From the NCBI RefSeq assembly GCF_000527135.1, contig NZ_AZUP01000001.1:2852001-2916000 (forward strand): a DNA stretch of 64,000 bases, written 5' to 3'. Below the pieces are notes generated by a model. That model was not told where the DNA came from. It searched no databases and saw nothing but the letters and a program-made list of their open reading frames with translations. Both the position numbers and the translations under genes were made by a program. Of the stretch, positions 35,289-44,747 are shown one piece after another. The number at the start of each line of letters is the position of its first letter. The first letter of the stretch is position 1. The DNA comes from Methyloversatilis discipulorum (lineage in GTDB: Bacteria > Pseudomonadota > Gammaproteobacteria > Burkholderiales > Rhodocyclaceae).

Positions 35289-38015
35289 TCAGTGCGCCTC
35301 GTCCCAGTTGCGACCGACGCCGGCTTCGACCTTCAGCGGCACCGACAACTGCGCCACACCTTCCATCAGCGCCGGCACACGCTCGCGTACGAGGGCCAGT
35401 TCGGCCTCCGGCACTTCGAGCACCAGTTCGTCGTGCACCTGCAGAATGAGCCGCGTCTTCAGGCCTTCGGCGGTGAGCCAGCCGTCGACCGCGATCATCG
35501 CCAGCTTGATCAGGTCGGCCGCAGTGCCCTGCATCGGCGCGTTGATCGCGGCGCGCTCGGCGCCCTGACGACGGCCGACCTGCTGGGCGCGGATGTCCGG
35601 CAGCTGCAACCGGCGCCCGAACACGGTTTCGACATAGCCCTGCTCGCGCGCCAGCGCGCGCGTTTCGTCCATGTAGCGGGCGACGCCCGGGTACTGCGCG
35701 AAGTAGCGGTCTATCCAGCTCTGTGCCGCACTGCGCTCGATGTCCAGATTCTTCGCCAGGCCGTGCGCGCTCATGCCGTAGATCAGGCCGAAATTGATCA
35801 CCTTGGCGTAGCGGCGCTGTTCGCTGCTCACCTCGTCCGGCGGCACGCCGAACACTTCCGACGCGGTGGCGCGGTGCACGTCCTCGCCGTCGGCGAAGGC
35901 CTGCAGCAGGCGGGCGTCCTGCGACAGGTGGGCCATGATGCGCAGTTCGATCTGCGAATAGTCGGCGCTGACCAGCACGTGGCCCGGCGGCGCGATGAAG
36001 GCGGAGCGGATGCGCCGGCCTTCGGCGGTGCGCACCGGAATGTTCTGCAGATTGGGATCGACCGAGGACAGCCGGCCGGTCACCGCCACCGCCTGACCGA
36101 AGCTGGTGTGCACGCGGCCGGTGTCGGCGCGCACCATGCGCGGCAGCTTGTCGGTGTAGGTGCCCTTCAGCTTGGCCATGCCGCGGTATTCGAGGATGAG
36201 CGCCGGCAACGGGTAGTCCAGCGCCAGCTGCGACAGCACCTCCTCGTCGGTGGACGGCGTGCCGGACGGCGTCTTCTTGATCACCGGCAGCTTCTCCCGC
36301 TCGAACAGGATTTCCGCCAGCTGCTTCGGCGAATTGATGTTGAACGGCTGCTTGGCGGCGGTGTGCGCGCGCTGTTCCAGTTCCAGCATCTTCTGGCCCA
36401 GCTCGTTGCTTTGCGCGGCCAGCGAGGCGCTGTCGAGCAGCACGCCGGTGCGCTCCATGCGGAACAGGATGTCGGACACCGGCAGTTCGATGTCGCGATA
36501 TATATATGCGAGCTTGCTGTCGGCCTGGACGCGTGGCGCCAGCACTTCGTGCACGCGCAGCGTCACGTCTGCGTCCTCGGCGGCATAGGCGGCGGCGCGA
36601 TCGATCGCCACCTGCTCGAAACCGATGCGCGCCGCGCCCTTGCCGGTCACCTCGTCGTAGCTGATCACCTTGAGGCCGAGGTGGCGGGTGACCAGGGTGT
36701 CGAGGTTGTGGTTGCGGTCGGCCTCCAGCACATAGCTTTCGAGCAGCGTGTCATCGACCACGCCGGCCAGCCGGATGCCGTGGTTGGCGAACACGTGGCG
36801 GTCGTACTTCAGGTTCTGGCCGAGCTTGCCGTGCGTCGCCGATTCCAGCCAGGGCTTGAGCTTCGCCAGCACCTCGTCGCGCGGCAGCTGAGCCGGTGCG
36901 TCGGGATAGACGTGGGCCAGCGGCAGGTAGGCGGCCACGCCGGGTTCCAGCGCGAAGCTCATGCCGACCAGCTGCGCTTCCATCGGCTCCAGGCTGGTGG
37001 TTTCGGTGTCCAGCGACACCACCCGCGCCGCCATCAGCTTCGCGTGCCAGCGATCGAAGGCCGCCCAGTCGAGCAGGGTTTCGTAGTCGGCGCGGTGGCT
37101 GCCTTCGGGTGCGGTCGACGGCGCGGCGTCCTCGGCCGGCGCCGGTGCGTTCACCGTCTTGCGCGGGCCCTTGGCCAGATCGTCGAGCAGGCCCTTGAAA
37201 CCGTAGCGCTCGTAGAGCGGGCGCAGCGCCTCAGCGTTCTCGCCGTCCGAGGTCAGCGATTCCAGCGGCTGCGGCAGTTCGACGTCGCACTTCACCGTCA
37301 GCAGCTTGCGCGCCAGCGGCAGGAAGTCGAGGTGGGCGCGCAGGTTCTCGCCCACCTTGCCGCCGATGTCGGCCGCGTTGGCGACGACGGAATCCAGCGT
37401 GCCGCCGTACTGCTGCAGCCACTTCACGGCGGTCTTCGGGCCGCATTTGTCCACGCCCGGCACGTTGTCCACGCTGTCCCCGATCAGTGCGAGGTAGTCG
37501 ACGATGGCCGACGGCGGCACGCCGAACTTGGCCAGCACGCCGGCCTCGTCCAGCTTTTCCTCGCTCATCGTGTTCACCAGCGTCACGTGCTTGTTCACCA
37601 GCTGGGCGAGGTCCTTGTCGCCGGTCGATACGACGCAGTCGATGCCGCGCTCGGTCGCCTGCGCGGCCAGCGTGCCGATCACGTCGTCGGCCTCCACGCC
37701 CTCGACCATCAGCAGCGGCCAGCCGAGCGCGCGTACCGCCTCGTGGATGGGCGCGATCTGCGCCGCCAGGTCTTCCGGCATCGGCGGCCGGTGGCTCTTG
37801 TAGTCCGGATACCAGTCGTCGCGGAAGGTCGGGCCCTTGGCGTCGAACACGACAGCGCGATAGTCCGCCTTGTAGTCGCTTGCCAGCCGCCTTAGCATGT
37901 TGATGACACCGCGCAGCGCGCCGGTCGGCTCGCCCTGTGCGTTGCGCAGATCCGGCATCGCATGGAAGGCGCGGTAAAGGTAGGACGATCCATCGACGAG
38001 CAGCAGCGTGGGCAT
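35289..38015 (-). CDS. polA: DNA polymerase I
   Basis: A 908-residue protein with all three domains. The 5'-3' flap exonuclease starts LLLVDGSSYLYRAFHAMP and includes VVFDAKGPTFRDDWYPDYK. The 3'-5' proofreading domain includes VVSLDTETTSLEPM and NLKYDRHVFANHG, with metal-binding acids present. The polymerase domain has GRLSSVDPNLQNIPVRT, VLVSADYSQIELRIMAHLS, RRYAKVINFGLIYGMSAHGL and LQVHDELVLEVPE. It fills gaps and removes RNA primers. The start MPTLLLVDG fits the family; the frame stays open further upstream but that region lies across the divergent LOG gene promoter. Confidence 0.98.
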   Translation of the reverse strand: MPTLLLVDGSSYLYRAFHAMPDLRNAQGEPTGALRGVINMLRRLASDYKADYRAVVFDAKGPTFRDDWYPDYKSHRPPMPEDLAAQIAPIHEAVRALGWPLLMVEGVEADDVIGTLAAQATERGIDCVVSTGDKDLAQLVNKHVTLVNTMSEEKLDEAGVLAKFGVPPSAIVDYLALIGDSVDNVPGVDKCGPKTAVKWLQQYGGTLDSVVANAADIGGKVGENLRAHLDFLPLARKLLTVKCDVELPQPLESLTSDGENAEALRPLYERYGFKGLLDDLAKGPRKTVNAPAPAEDAAPSTAPEGSHRADYETLLDWAAFDRWHAKLMAARVVSLDTETTSLEPMEAQLVGMSFALEPGVAAYLPLAHVYPDAPAQLPRDEVLAKLKPWLESATHGKLGQNLKYDRHVFANHGIRLAGVVDDTLLESYVLEADRNHNLDTLVTRHLGLKVISYDEVTGKGAARIGFEQVAIDRAAAYAAEDADVTLRVHEVLAPRVQADSKLAYIYRDIELPVSDILFRMERTGVLLDSASLAAQSNELGQKMLELEQRAHTAAKQPFNINSPKQLAEILFEREKLPVIKKTPSGTPSTDEEVLSQLALDYPLPALILEYRGMAKLKGTYTDKLPRMVRADTGRVHTSFGQAVAVTGRLSSVDPNLQNIPVRTAEGRRIRSAFIAPPGHVLVSADYSQIELRIMAHLSQDARLLQAFADGEDVHRATASEVFGVPPDEVSSEQRRYAKVINFGLIYGMSAHGLAKNLDIERSAAQSWIDRYFAQYPGVARYMDETRALAREQGYVETVFGRRLQLPDIRAQQVGRRQGAERAAINAPMQGTAADLIKLAMIAVDGWLTAEGLKTRLILQVHDELVLEVPEAELALVRERVPALMEGVAQLSVPLKVEAGVGRNWDEAH

Positions 38016-38102
38016 GGCGGATTCCGCGTGGGGACATTCAGTCGGCCCGCGATTATCGCCGCACCCGCTCCCGGCCGTCACAATCACCGGATACTTTTCC
38101 CC

Positions 38103-38831
38103 ATGAGCGCAAAAGACAAACTGCCGGGCATGATCGACCCGGGCGAAGCGGCACGTACCAGCAGCGCACGCGAGGCCTGGCGCGTGTTCGGCATCATGGC
38201 CGAATTCGTCGAGGCGACCGAGCGGCTGCAACAGATCCGGCCGGCGGTCAGCATCTTCGGCAGCGCCCGCACGCCGGTCGACCACCCCTACTACCAACTC
38301 ACCGAACGCGTCGCGCGCGAGCTGTCGGACGCCGGTTTTTCGGTCATCTCAGGCGGCGGCCCGGGCATCATGGAAGCGGCCAACAAGGGCGCCTTCCACG
38401 GCAAGTCGCCGAGCGTGGGCCTGAACATCCAGTTGCCGATGGAACAGCACGCGAACGTCTACCAGGACATTTCGCATTCCTTCGAGCACTTCTTCGCCCG
38501 CAAGTACATGTTCGTGCGCTTCGCCGCCGCCTACGTCGTGATGCCCGGCGGTTTCGGCACGGTGGACGAGCTGATGGAAGCACTGACGCTGATCCAGACG
38601 CGCAAGAGCCGCAGCATTCCGGTCATCCTCGTGCATACGCCGTTCTGGGCCGGCCTGATCGACTGGTTCCGCAACACGCTGGTGGCCGAAGGCATGATTT
38701 CGCCGGAAGACATGGACCTGGTGCAGATCATCGACGACCCGGCGCAGATCGTGGACGCGATATTCCGGCATTACGAGAACCGCAGCTTCATGCCGCTGCC
38801 TGAGGAACACGAGGCGATGTTGAATCTTTGA
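38103..38831 (+). CDS. LOG-family protein (TIGR00730-type)
   Basis: A 242-residue Rossmann-fold protein. The nucleotide-binding motifs of the LOG family are present: ISGGGPGIMEAANKGA (about residues 83-98) and MPGGFGTVDELMEAL (about 148-162), with RKYMFVRFA between. LOG proteins cleave nucleoside monophosphates, releasing the base; in plants and some bacteria they activate cytokinins. The first 45 residues precede the core and may be a lid. Start ATG MSAKDKLPG. Divergent from polA. Confidence 0.92.
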   Translation: MSAKDKLPGMIDPGEAARTSSAREAWRVFGIMAEFVEATERLQQIRPAVSIFGSARTPVDHPYYQLTERVARELSDAGFSVISGGGPGIMEAANKGAFHGKSPSVGLNIQLPMEQHANVYQDISHSFEHFFARKYMFVRFAAAYVVMPGGFGTVDELMEALTLIQTRKSRSIPVILVHTPFWAGLIDWFRNTLVAEGMISPEDMDLVQIIDDPAQIVDAIFRHYENRSFMPLPEEHEAMLNL

Positions 38832-38835
38832 GGAG

Positions 38836-38935
38836 CAGGGGCTAGGGGCTGGAGACTAGGGGCTAGCGAAAATCTCGCGCGGCGACCGCCGCGCCTGTTC
38901 GCTCGCCCCTGACCCCTAGCCTCTAGCCCCCGCCT
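38836..38935. repeat. Inverted repeat built from CTAGGGGCT-like units
   Basis: The left arm (38836-38870) contains GGGGCTAGGGGCTGG and GACTAGGGGCTAGCGAA. The right arm (38898-38935) is close to its reverse complement (TTCGCTCGCCCCTGACCCC, then TAGCCTCTAGCCCCCG). The 27 bases between include CGCGCGGCGACCGCCGCGC, itself self-complementary. It lies between the LOG gene and the next start and could act as a rho-independent barrier, but has no T run. Confidence 0.7.
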
Positions 38936-38988
38936 CGCTGCCCCCCGCCCTGCCTCTGTTAAACTGCCGGAATTACGAAGGATTTTCG

Positions 38989-39345
38989 ATGCGTCCGCTA
39001 CTTTTTGCAGCAGTTTTCGCAGCCGCGCTGGGCAGTGTGGCGCCTGCGGTGTATGCCCAGGCCGGTCGTCCGCCTGACCTGCAGCCGATTCCCGAACCGC
39101 CGCCGCCGCCCGAGCCGCTGGAAGGCGAAGTGGCCGTCGAGCCGCAGATCACCATCATCCAGCGCGGTGAGGAAACGGTGGAAGAGCACCGTGTGAACGG
39201 CAAGCTCTACATGATCAAGGTGACGCCGCGTCACGGCGTGCCCTACTACCTGATGGACGAGAACGGCTCCGGCGCGATGACGCGCTATGACGATCTCGAT
39301 TCGGGCCTGCGCGTGCCGAAGTGGGTGATCTTCTCGTTCGACTGA
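38989..39345 (+). CDS. DUF2782 family exported protein
   Basis: A 118-residue protein with a signal peptide (MRPLLFAAVFAAALGSVAPAV, cleavage near AVYAQA). A proline-rich spacer (PIPEPPPPPEP) leads to the DUF2782 core: VEPQITIIQRGEETVEEHRV, GKLYMIKVTPRHGVPYYLMD and LRVPKWVIFSF. Function unknown; probably periplasmic. It is the usual gene ahead of thrB in related bacteria, 44 bases away here. Confidence 0.92.
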   Translation: MRPLLFAAVFAAALGSVAPAVYAQAGRPPDLQPIPEPPPPPEPLEGEVAVEPQITIIQRGEETVEEHRVNGKLYMIKVTPRHGVPYYLMDENGSGAMTRYDDLDSGLRVPKWVIFSFD

Positions 39346-39389
39346 CCCGCGCGCGCCGCCGGCGCGTGCCCAACCATCCGTTCTGACTC

Positions 39390-40346
39390 GTGTCCGTCTT
39401 CACCACCGTCACCGCAGATGAGCTGCGCGACTGGCTGAAGAATTACTCCATCGGCCATCTGGTGTCGCTGGAGGGAATTCCGGCCGGCATCGAAAACACC
39501 AATTACTTCGTCGACACCTCGCACGGTCGTTACGTGCTGACGGTGTTCGAGAAGCTGACGCGCACCGAACTTCCGTTCTACGTGCATCTGATGGCGCATC
39601 TGGCACGCCACGGCATTCCCTGTCCGGCGCCGATCGCCGACCGTGACAACGAATACCTCGGCACGATCCACGGCAAGCCGGCCATGCTGGCCACCCGGCT
39701 TGCCGGCCGCTCGCAGATGGAACCGGGCGCGGCGCACTGCGCCGCCATCGGCGGCATGCTGGCCACCATGCACGTGGCCGGCCAGAGCTACGGCCGCCGC
39801 TTCGACAACCCGCGCGGCTACGGCTGGTGGCTCGAGACGGCGCCCAAGCTGCTCGGCTTCCTGCCGGACGACGAGCGCGCGCTGCTCGAAACCGAAATCG
39901 CCTTCCAGCGCGAAGCCCGTGAACAGGGGCTGTGCCGCGACCTGCCCTTCGGCGTCGTGCACGCAGACCTGTTCCGCGACAACTGCCTGATGGATGGCGA
40001 ACGCATCGGCGGCATCATCGATTTCTATTTCGCCGGCGACGACTACCTGCTGTTCGATCTCGCGGTGACGCTGAACGACTGGTGTTCCGACGCCTCCGGC
40101 GAACTGGTGGCGGACAAGGCCGACGCATTGATCAAGGCCTACCACGCCGAACGCCCGCTGTCCGACGCCGAGCACCGTGCCTGGCCGGCGATGCTGCGCG
40201 GCGCTGCGCTGCGCTTCTGGATGTCGCGGCTGTACGACTTCCACATGCCGCGCGGCGGCGAGATGGTGCACACGCACGATCCGGCCCGCTTCCGCGACGT
40301 GCTGCGCGCGCGCATCGGCGCCGGTGACGCACTGCCATGGCGGTGA
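39390..40346 (+). CDS. thrB: Homoserine kinase (type II, APH fold)
   Basis: A 318-residue enzyme that phosphorylates homoserine in threonine synthesis. It belongs to the aminoglycoside-phosphotransferase-fold ThrB of proteobacteria rather than the GHMP kinase type. The N-terminal lobe has EGIPAGIENTNYFVDT and RYVLTVFEKL. The catalytic loop is FGVVHADLFRDNCLM (about residues 185-199), and the metal-binding aspartate is in GGIIDFYFAGDDYLLFDLAV. The start is GTG (VSVFTTV), and the end overlaps the next gene by 10 bases. Confidence 0.95.
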   Translation: MSVFTTVTADELRDWLKNYSIGHLVSLEGIPAGIENTNYFVDTSHGRYVLTVFEKLTRTELPFYVHLMAHLARHGIPCPAPIADRDNEYLGTIHGKPAMLATRLAGRSQMEPGAAHCAAIGGMLATMHVAGQSYGRRFDNPRGYGWWLETAPKLLGFLPDDERALLETEIAFQREAREQGLCRDLPFGVVHADLFRDNCLMDGERIGGIIDFYFAGDDYLLFDLAVTLNDWCSDASGELVADKADALIKAYHAERPLSDAEHRAWPAMLRGAALRFWMSRLYDFHMPRGGEMVHTHDPARFRDVLRARIGAGDALPWR

Positions 40347-41113
40347 GCCTGCAGGCGCGTACCTTGCCCGCACTCGCCGGTTGGTCGTGGATCAGCGGCG
40401 GCTTCGCGCTGTTCCGCCGCAACCCGCCGCTGATGACGGCGCTCACCATGACCTATCTGCTGGTCATGGTGTTCCTGAACATCGTGCCGCTGCTCGGGCC
40501 AGTGCTGGTCGCGGTGTGCCTGCCGGTGATGTCGGTCATCGTGTTCAACGGTGCCCGCATCCTCGACGAGAAGCGAGACATCGACGCCGCCGGCCTCAAG
40601 CAGGGGCTGATGGCGAACGCGCGCACGCTGGTGCAACTGGGTTTCGTGCACCTCGGTGGGTCGCTGGTGGTGGTGCTGATCCACACGCTCATCTTCCAGA
40701 TGCCGGAGGGCACAGCGGCCGACGCCGACGAAGAGCTGTTCATGCGCACGCTGATGCAGCTGCTGCCGCTGGTGCTGCCGCTCATCCTGATCATGTGGTT
40801 CCCGCCCTATCTGATCGCGACGCAGAACATGCCGCTGGGCAAGTCGCTGTTCTTCGGCGCCGTCGCCGTGCTGCGCAACGCCGGCGCCTTCATCGTCTAT
40901 TTCGCCGGCGCGGCGCTGCTCGGTGTCGGATTGCCGATGCTGGTGGTGCAGGCGCTCGGTGGCGACGGCAGCCTGGCCAGTGCGCTGCGCTTCCTGTTGC
41001 GCATCGCACTGCTGTTCGTGCTGGTGCCGACGCTGGCCGCCAGCCTGTACGTGAGCTTCCGCCAGGTGTTCGCGCCGGACGAAGCGCCGGCGCCCGAGCC
41101 CGCCGATGAGTGA
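40337..41113 (+). CDS. BPSS1780-family membrane protein
   Basis: A 258-residue polytopic membrane protein with about six hydrophobic segments (TALTMTYLLVMVFLNIVPLL, LVAVCLPVMSVIVFNGA, LVLPLILIMWFPPYLIA, AFIVYFAGAALLGVGLPML, LLRIALLFVLVPTLAASLYV). The pattern WSWISGGFALFRRNP near the start is typical of the BPSS1780 family in betaproteobacteria. Function unknown. It overlaps thrB by 10 bases and nadD by 8, so it is tightly coupled. Confidence 0.88.
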   Translation: MAVSLQARTLPALAGWSWISGGFALFRRNPPLMTALTMTYLLVMVFLNIVPLLGPVLVAVCLPVMSVIVFNGARILDEKRDIDAAGLKQGLMANARTLVQLGFVHLGGSLVVVLIHTLIFQMPEGTAADADEELFMRTLMQLLPLVLPLILIMWFPPYLIATQNMPLGKSLFFGAVAVLRNAGAFIVYFAGAALLGVGLPMLVVQALGGDGSLASALRFLLRIALLFVLVPTLAASLYVSFRQVFAPDEAPAPEPADE

Positions 41114-41756
41114 AGCGCTGCCGCTCGGCGTGTTCGGCGGCACCTTCGACCCGGTGCATGTCGGCCACCTGAGACTGGCGGAAGAGGCGCGCGAGGCACT
41201 CCAGCTCGGTCGCGTGCGCTGGATTCCGGCCGGTCAGCCCTGGCACCGCGCGGCGCCGCGGACTTCGCCGACGCACCGGCTGGCCATGGTCGAGGCGGCG
41301 GTGGCATCGAACGAGGCGTTCGAGGTCGACGGCCGCGAAGTCGCGTCCGGCCGGCCGAGCTACACGGTGGATACGCTCACCGCGCTGCGCGCCGAACTGG
41401 GCGAGGCGCTGCCGCTGGTGCTGATTCTGGGCACCGACGCATTCAGCCTGCTGCACACCTGGCACCGCTGGCGTGATCTGTTCGCGCTGGCCCATATCGG
41501 CCTGGCGACCCGCGCCGGTCAGGCGGTCGATGCCGCGGCGCTGGATCCGGCGCTGGCGGCCGAACTGGCGGCGCGCGGCGGGCGTGATGCGCAGGTCTTG
41601 CGCGAGCGGCCGTCCGGCGCCATCGTACGTTTCGACATGACGCCGCTGGCGGTGTCGGCGACCGACATCCGGGCGCGGCTGGCGCGCGGCGAGCGCTGCC
41701 GCTATCTGCTGCCCGACCAGGTATTCGAATACATCCGCCTTAACCGGCTCTACTGA
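41106..41756 (+). CDS. nadD: Nicotinate-nucleotide adenylyltransferase
   Basis: A 216-residue enzyme joining nicotinate mononucleotide and ATP to deamido-NAD. The nucleotidyltransferase signature [18 protein letters not shown] includes the HxGH site. [26 protein letters not shown] and the C-terminal ISATDIR-type motif ([13 protein letters not shown]) agree with NadD. It overlaps the preceding gene by 8 bases and is 9 bases from rsfS. Confidence 0.96.
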   Translation: MSEALPLGVFGGTFDPVHVGHLRLAEEAREALQLGRVRWIPAGQPWHRAAPRTSPTHRLAMVEAAVASNEAFEVDGREVASGRPSYTVDTLTALRAELGEALPLVLILGTDAFSLLHTWHRWRDLFALAHIGLATRAGQAVDAAALDPALAAELAARGGRDAQVLRERPSGAIVRFDMTPLAVSATDIRARLARGERCRYLLPDQVFEYIRLNRLY

Positions 41757-41765
41757 AGGTTTTAC

Positions 41766-42146
41766 ATGGATATCAATGCATTGCAGGCGCTGGTCATCGA
41801 CGCGCTGGAAGACATCAAGGCGAAGGACATCGAGGTGATCGACACCTCGAAGTTCAACGCGCTGTTCGACCGCCTGGTCATCGCCAGCGGCGACTCCAAC
41901 CGGCAGACACGCGCACTGGCGCGCAACGTGCAGGAAAAGGTGAAGGAAGCCGGCGGCACGGTAATCAGCGTCGAGGGCGAGGACACCGGCGAATGGGTGC
42001 TGGTCGACCTCGGCGACCTGGTCGTGCACGTGATGCAGCCGGCGGTACGCGCCTATTACAACCTCGAAGAGCTGTGGTCGGGCTCGGCCAAGCCGTCGAC
42101 CGACAAGTCGGCTGCAGCCCGCGCACGCGGAACGGCGGCGCGTTGA
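41766..42146 (+). CDS. rsfS: Ribosome silencing factor RsfS
   Basis: A 126-residue protein that binds ribosomal protein uL14 and blocks subunit joining when nutrients fall. Family features: [51 protein letters not shown] and the terminal YYNLEELW. The stop overlaps the rlmH TTG start (TTGA). Confidence 0.96.
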   Translation: MDINALQALVIDALEDIKAKDIEVIDTSKFNALFDRLVIASGDSNRQTRALARNVQEKVKEAGGTVISVEGEDTGEWVLVDLGDLVVHVMQPAVRAYYNLEELWSGSAKPSTDKSAAARARGTAAR

Positions 42147-42613
42147 AACTGCTGGTGATCTGCGTCGGGCACCGCATGCCCGACTGGGTCGACGCCGGCG
42201 TGCAGGAGTTCGCCCGCCGCATGCCGCGCGACTCGGCCATGCAGATCGTCGAAGTGAAAGCCGAACCGCGCACCCAGGGCAAGCCGGTCGAGGTGCTGAT
42301 GGAGGCGGAGCGCGCACGCATCGAACAGGCGATTCCGCCACGTGCCCGCATCGTGGCGCTCGACGAGCGTGGCGACGACCTGAGCACCGTCGCACTGACC
42401 GCGCGGCTGCGCCGCTGGCGCGCCGAGGGCGACGACGTGGCGCTCCTCATCGGCGGGCCGGACGGCCTGTCACCGGCGCTGAAATCGCGTGCGCACGAGC
42501 TGATCCGCCTGTCCAGCCTGACGCTGCCGCACGCGCTGGCCCGCCTGCTGCTGACCGAAGCGTTGTATCGTGCGGTGAGCCTTGAAGCAAATCACCCCTA
42601 TCACCGCGAATGA
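42143..42613 (+). CDS. rlmH: 23S rRNA pseudouridine-1915 N3-methyltransferase
   Basis: A 156-residue SPOUT methyltransferase, exact family length. It has [54 protein letters not shown] and the closing NHPYHRE, all hallmark RlmH features forming the knotted SAM site. The start is a TTG that overlaps the rsfS stop; no ATG or GTG is suitably placed. It overlaps maf by 4 bases. Confidence 0.95.
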   Translation: MKLLVICVGHRMPDWVDAGVQEFARRMPRDSAMQIVEVKAEPRTQGKPVEVLMEAERARIEQAIPPRARIVALDERGDDLSTVALTARLRRWRAEGDDVALLIGGPDGLSPALKSRAHELIRLSSLTLPHALARLLLTEALYRAVSLEANHPYHRE

Positions 42614-43236
42614 GCCTTTCGAACACCGTTCCGCCCGTCCTCTATCTCGCGTCGCGCAGCCCGCGCCGGCGTGAACTGCTCACCCAGATCGGCCTGAGCT
42701 TCCTGATGCTTCCCTTCCGCGGCCTGCCGCGCGAAGACATCGACGTGTCGGAAGACGTGCGCGACGGCGAGGACGCCGAAACCTATGTCGTGCGTGTCGC
42801 CCGTGCCAAGGCGCTGGGCGGCGAACAGCGTCTGGCCTGGCGGCGCATGTCGGCCGGGCTGGTGCTGTCGGCCGACACCACGGTCGAGATCGACGGCGAC
42901 ATCCTCGGCAAGCCGGCCGACGCCGCCGACGCCACCGCCATGCTCACCCGCCTGTCCGGCAGCACGCACCGCGTGCTGACCGCGGTCGCCGTCAGCGACG
43001 GCCGGCGGCTGGAGCACGCGCTGTCCATTTCAACCGTGCGCTTCGCGAAACTCGAACCGCGCGACATCGAACGCTATGTGCTCAGCGGCGAACCGATGGA
43101 CAAGGCCGGTGCCTACGGCATACAGGGCCGCGCAGGTGCCTTCGTCGAACACCTCGAAGGGTCCTACACCGGCATCGTCGGCCTGCCGCTGAACGAAACC
43201 TGGCAGCTGCTGCGCCGCTTCGGCATGGACATCTGA
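42610..43236 (+). CDS. Maf-family nucleoside triphosphate pyrophosphatase
   Basis: A 208-residue protein. It carries the Maf substrate site [12 protein letters not shown], the catalytic region [17 protein letters not shown], and the second half [20 protein letters not shown] and [11 protein letters not shown]. This dTTP/UTP-type Maf hydrolyses non-canonical or modified nucleotides. It starts with an ATG overlapping the rlmH stop (ATGA) and precedes rng by 28 bases. Confidence 0.94.
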   Translation: MSLSNTVPPVLYLASRSPRRRELLTQIGLSFLMLPFRGLPREDIDVSEDVRDGEDAETYVVRVARAKALGGEQRLAWRRMSAGLVLSADTTVEIDGDILGKPADAADATAMLTRLSGSTHRVLTAVAVSDGRRLEHALSISTVRFAKLEPRDIERYVLSGEPMDKAGAYGIQGRAGAFVEHLEGSYTGIVGLPLNETWQLLRRFGMDI

Positions 43237-43264
43237 TCCGATTTCCCACTTTCCGGTCCGCATC

Positions 43265-44719
43265 ATGAACGACCAGTTCCTCATCAACTTCACGCCGCAG
43301 GAAACGCGCGTCGCCCTGCTGCAGCAGGGCGCGGTGCAGGAACTGCACATCGAGCGCAGCAGCGCGCGCGGCATCGTCGGCAACATCTATCTCGGGCGCG
43401 TCGTGCGCGTGCTGCCCGGCATGCAGTCGGCCTTCATCGACGTCGGCCTCGAACGCACCGCCTTCCTGCACGTCGCCGACATCTGGGAAGCGCGGCAGAA
43501 CGGCGAGCCGCCGAAGCCGATCGAACGCATCCTGACCGAAGGGCAGAGCGTGCTGGTGCAGGCGCTGAAGGATCCGATAGGCACCAAGGGCGCACGCATG
43601 TCGACGCAGATCAGCATCGCCGGCCGGCTGCTGGTCCATCTGCCGCAGGACCGCCACGTCGGCATTTCGCAGCGCATCGAATCGACCGAGGAACGCGAGG
43701 CGCTGCGCGCGCGCATCCACGCGCTGCTACCGCTGGAGGACCCGGGCGGCTATATCGTGCGCACCATGGCCGAGTCGGCCAGCGACGAGGAACTGGCAGC
43801 CGACATCGCCTACCTGCGCAAGACCTGGCAGGAGATCCGCAATCGTGCCAAGACCGCCAAACCGCCCACGCTGGTGTTCGAGGACCTGACGCTGGCGCAG
43901 CGCGTGCTGCGCGACCTCGCCTGCGCCGACACGCAGAGCATCCAGGTCGACTCGCGCGAGAACTACGTGAAACTGCGCAGCTTCGCCGAGGAATACATGC
44001 CGCAGCTGACCAAGCTGCTGGAGCACTACACCGGCGAGCGCCCGCTGTTCGAACTGCACAGCGTCGAGGAGGAAATCGAGAAGGCGCTGGCGCGCCGCGT
44101 GGACCTGAAGTCCGGTGGCTACCTGATCTTCGACCAGACCGAAGCGATGACGACGATAGACGTGAACACCGGCGGCTTCGTCGGCTCGCGCAATTTCGAC
44201 GAAACCATCTTCAAGACCAACCTCGAAGCGGCGCACCAGATCGCCCGCCACCTGCGCCTGCGCAATCTCGGCGGCATCATCCTGATCGATTTCATCGACA
44301 TGGAAAGCGAGGAACACCGCGCCCAGGTGCTGGCCGAACTGCACAAGGCGCTCGGCCGCGATCACACGAAGATTTCGGTCAGCGGCTTCACCTCGCTCGG
44401 CCTGGTCGAAATGACGCGCAAGCGCACCCGCGAATCGCTGGCCCACGTGCTGTGCGAACCCTGCCCGACCTGCGGCGGCCGCGGCGAAGTGAAGACCGCG
44501 CAGACCATGAGCTTCGACATCCTGCGCGAACTGCTGCGTGAAGCGCGCCAGTTCAGTGCGCGCGAATTCCGCATCCTGGCCCACCCCAAGGTGGTCGACC
44601 TCTTCCTCGAAGAAGAGTCGCAGGCGCTGGCCATGCTGTCGGACTTCATCGGCAAGCCGATCTCGCTGCACGCCGAATCGAGCTATTCGCAGGAACAGTT
44701 CGACATCGTGCTGCTATAG
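43265..44719 (+). CDS. rng: Ribonuclease G
   Basis: A 484-residue RNase E/G-family endonuclease that matures 16S rRNA and turns over mRNA. The N-terminal S1 region has GIVGNIYLGRVVRVLPGMQS and AFIDVGLERTAFLHVADI. The catalytic part has TIDVNTGGFVG and ILIDFIDMESEEHR, holding the two metal-binding aspartates. The Zn-link is CEPCPTCGGRG. The last 28 codons, from the ATG at 44633, are repeated nearly identically at 46768, downstream of a low-GC segment. The present 3' end may therefore have been supplied by an inserted element; the reading frame is intact. Confidence 0.95.
   Translation: MNDQFLINFTPQETRVALLQQGAVQELHIERSSARGIVGNIYLGRVVRVLPGMQSAFIDVGLERTAFLHVADIWEARQNGEPPKPIERILTEGQSVLVQALKDPIGTKGARMSTQISIAGRLLVHLPQDRHVGISQRIESTEEREALRARIHALLPLEDPGGYIVRTMAESASDEELAADIAYLRKTWQEIRNRAKTAKPPTLVFEDLTLAQRVLRDLACADTQSIQVDSRENYVKLRSFAEEYMPQLTKLLEHYTGERPLFELHSVEEEIEKALARRVDLKSGGYLIFDQTEAMTTIDVNTGGFVGSRNFDETIFKTNLEAAHQIARHLRLRNLGGIILIDFIDMESEEHRAQVLAELHKALGRDHTKISVSGFTSLGLVEMTRKRTRESLAHVLCEPCPTCGGRGEVKTAQTMSFDILRELLREARQFSAREFRILAHPKVVDLFLEEESQALAMLSDFIGKPISLHAESSYSQEQFDIVLL
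44633..44715 (+). repeat. Left direct repeat (rng 3' end, attL-like)
   Basis: 83 bases inside the end of rng that recur at 46768-46850 with 4 mismatches, in the same orientation. The longest identical run is 34 bases. Three of the mismatches lie in codons that keep the same residue or change it mildly (Asp to Asn). It forms the left boundary of the low-GC island. Confidence 0.88.
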
Positions 44720-44747
44720 AAATCGAGAGACGAGTCAGAGCGAATAG

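Noticed and set aside
34362..37895. An 1177-codon plus-strand frame across polA and the PNPOx gene
   Set aside because: Shadow frame; polA on the minus strand carries every polymerase motif, and this frame has none.
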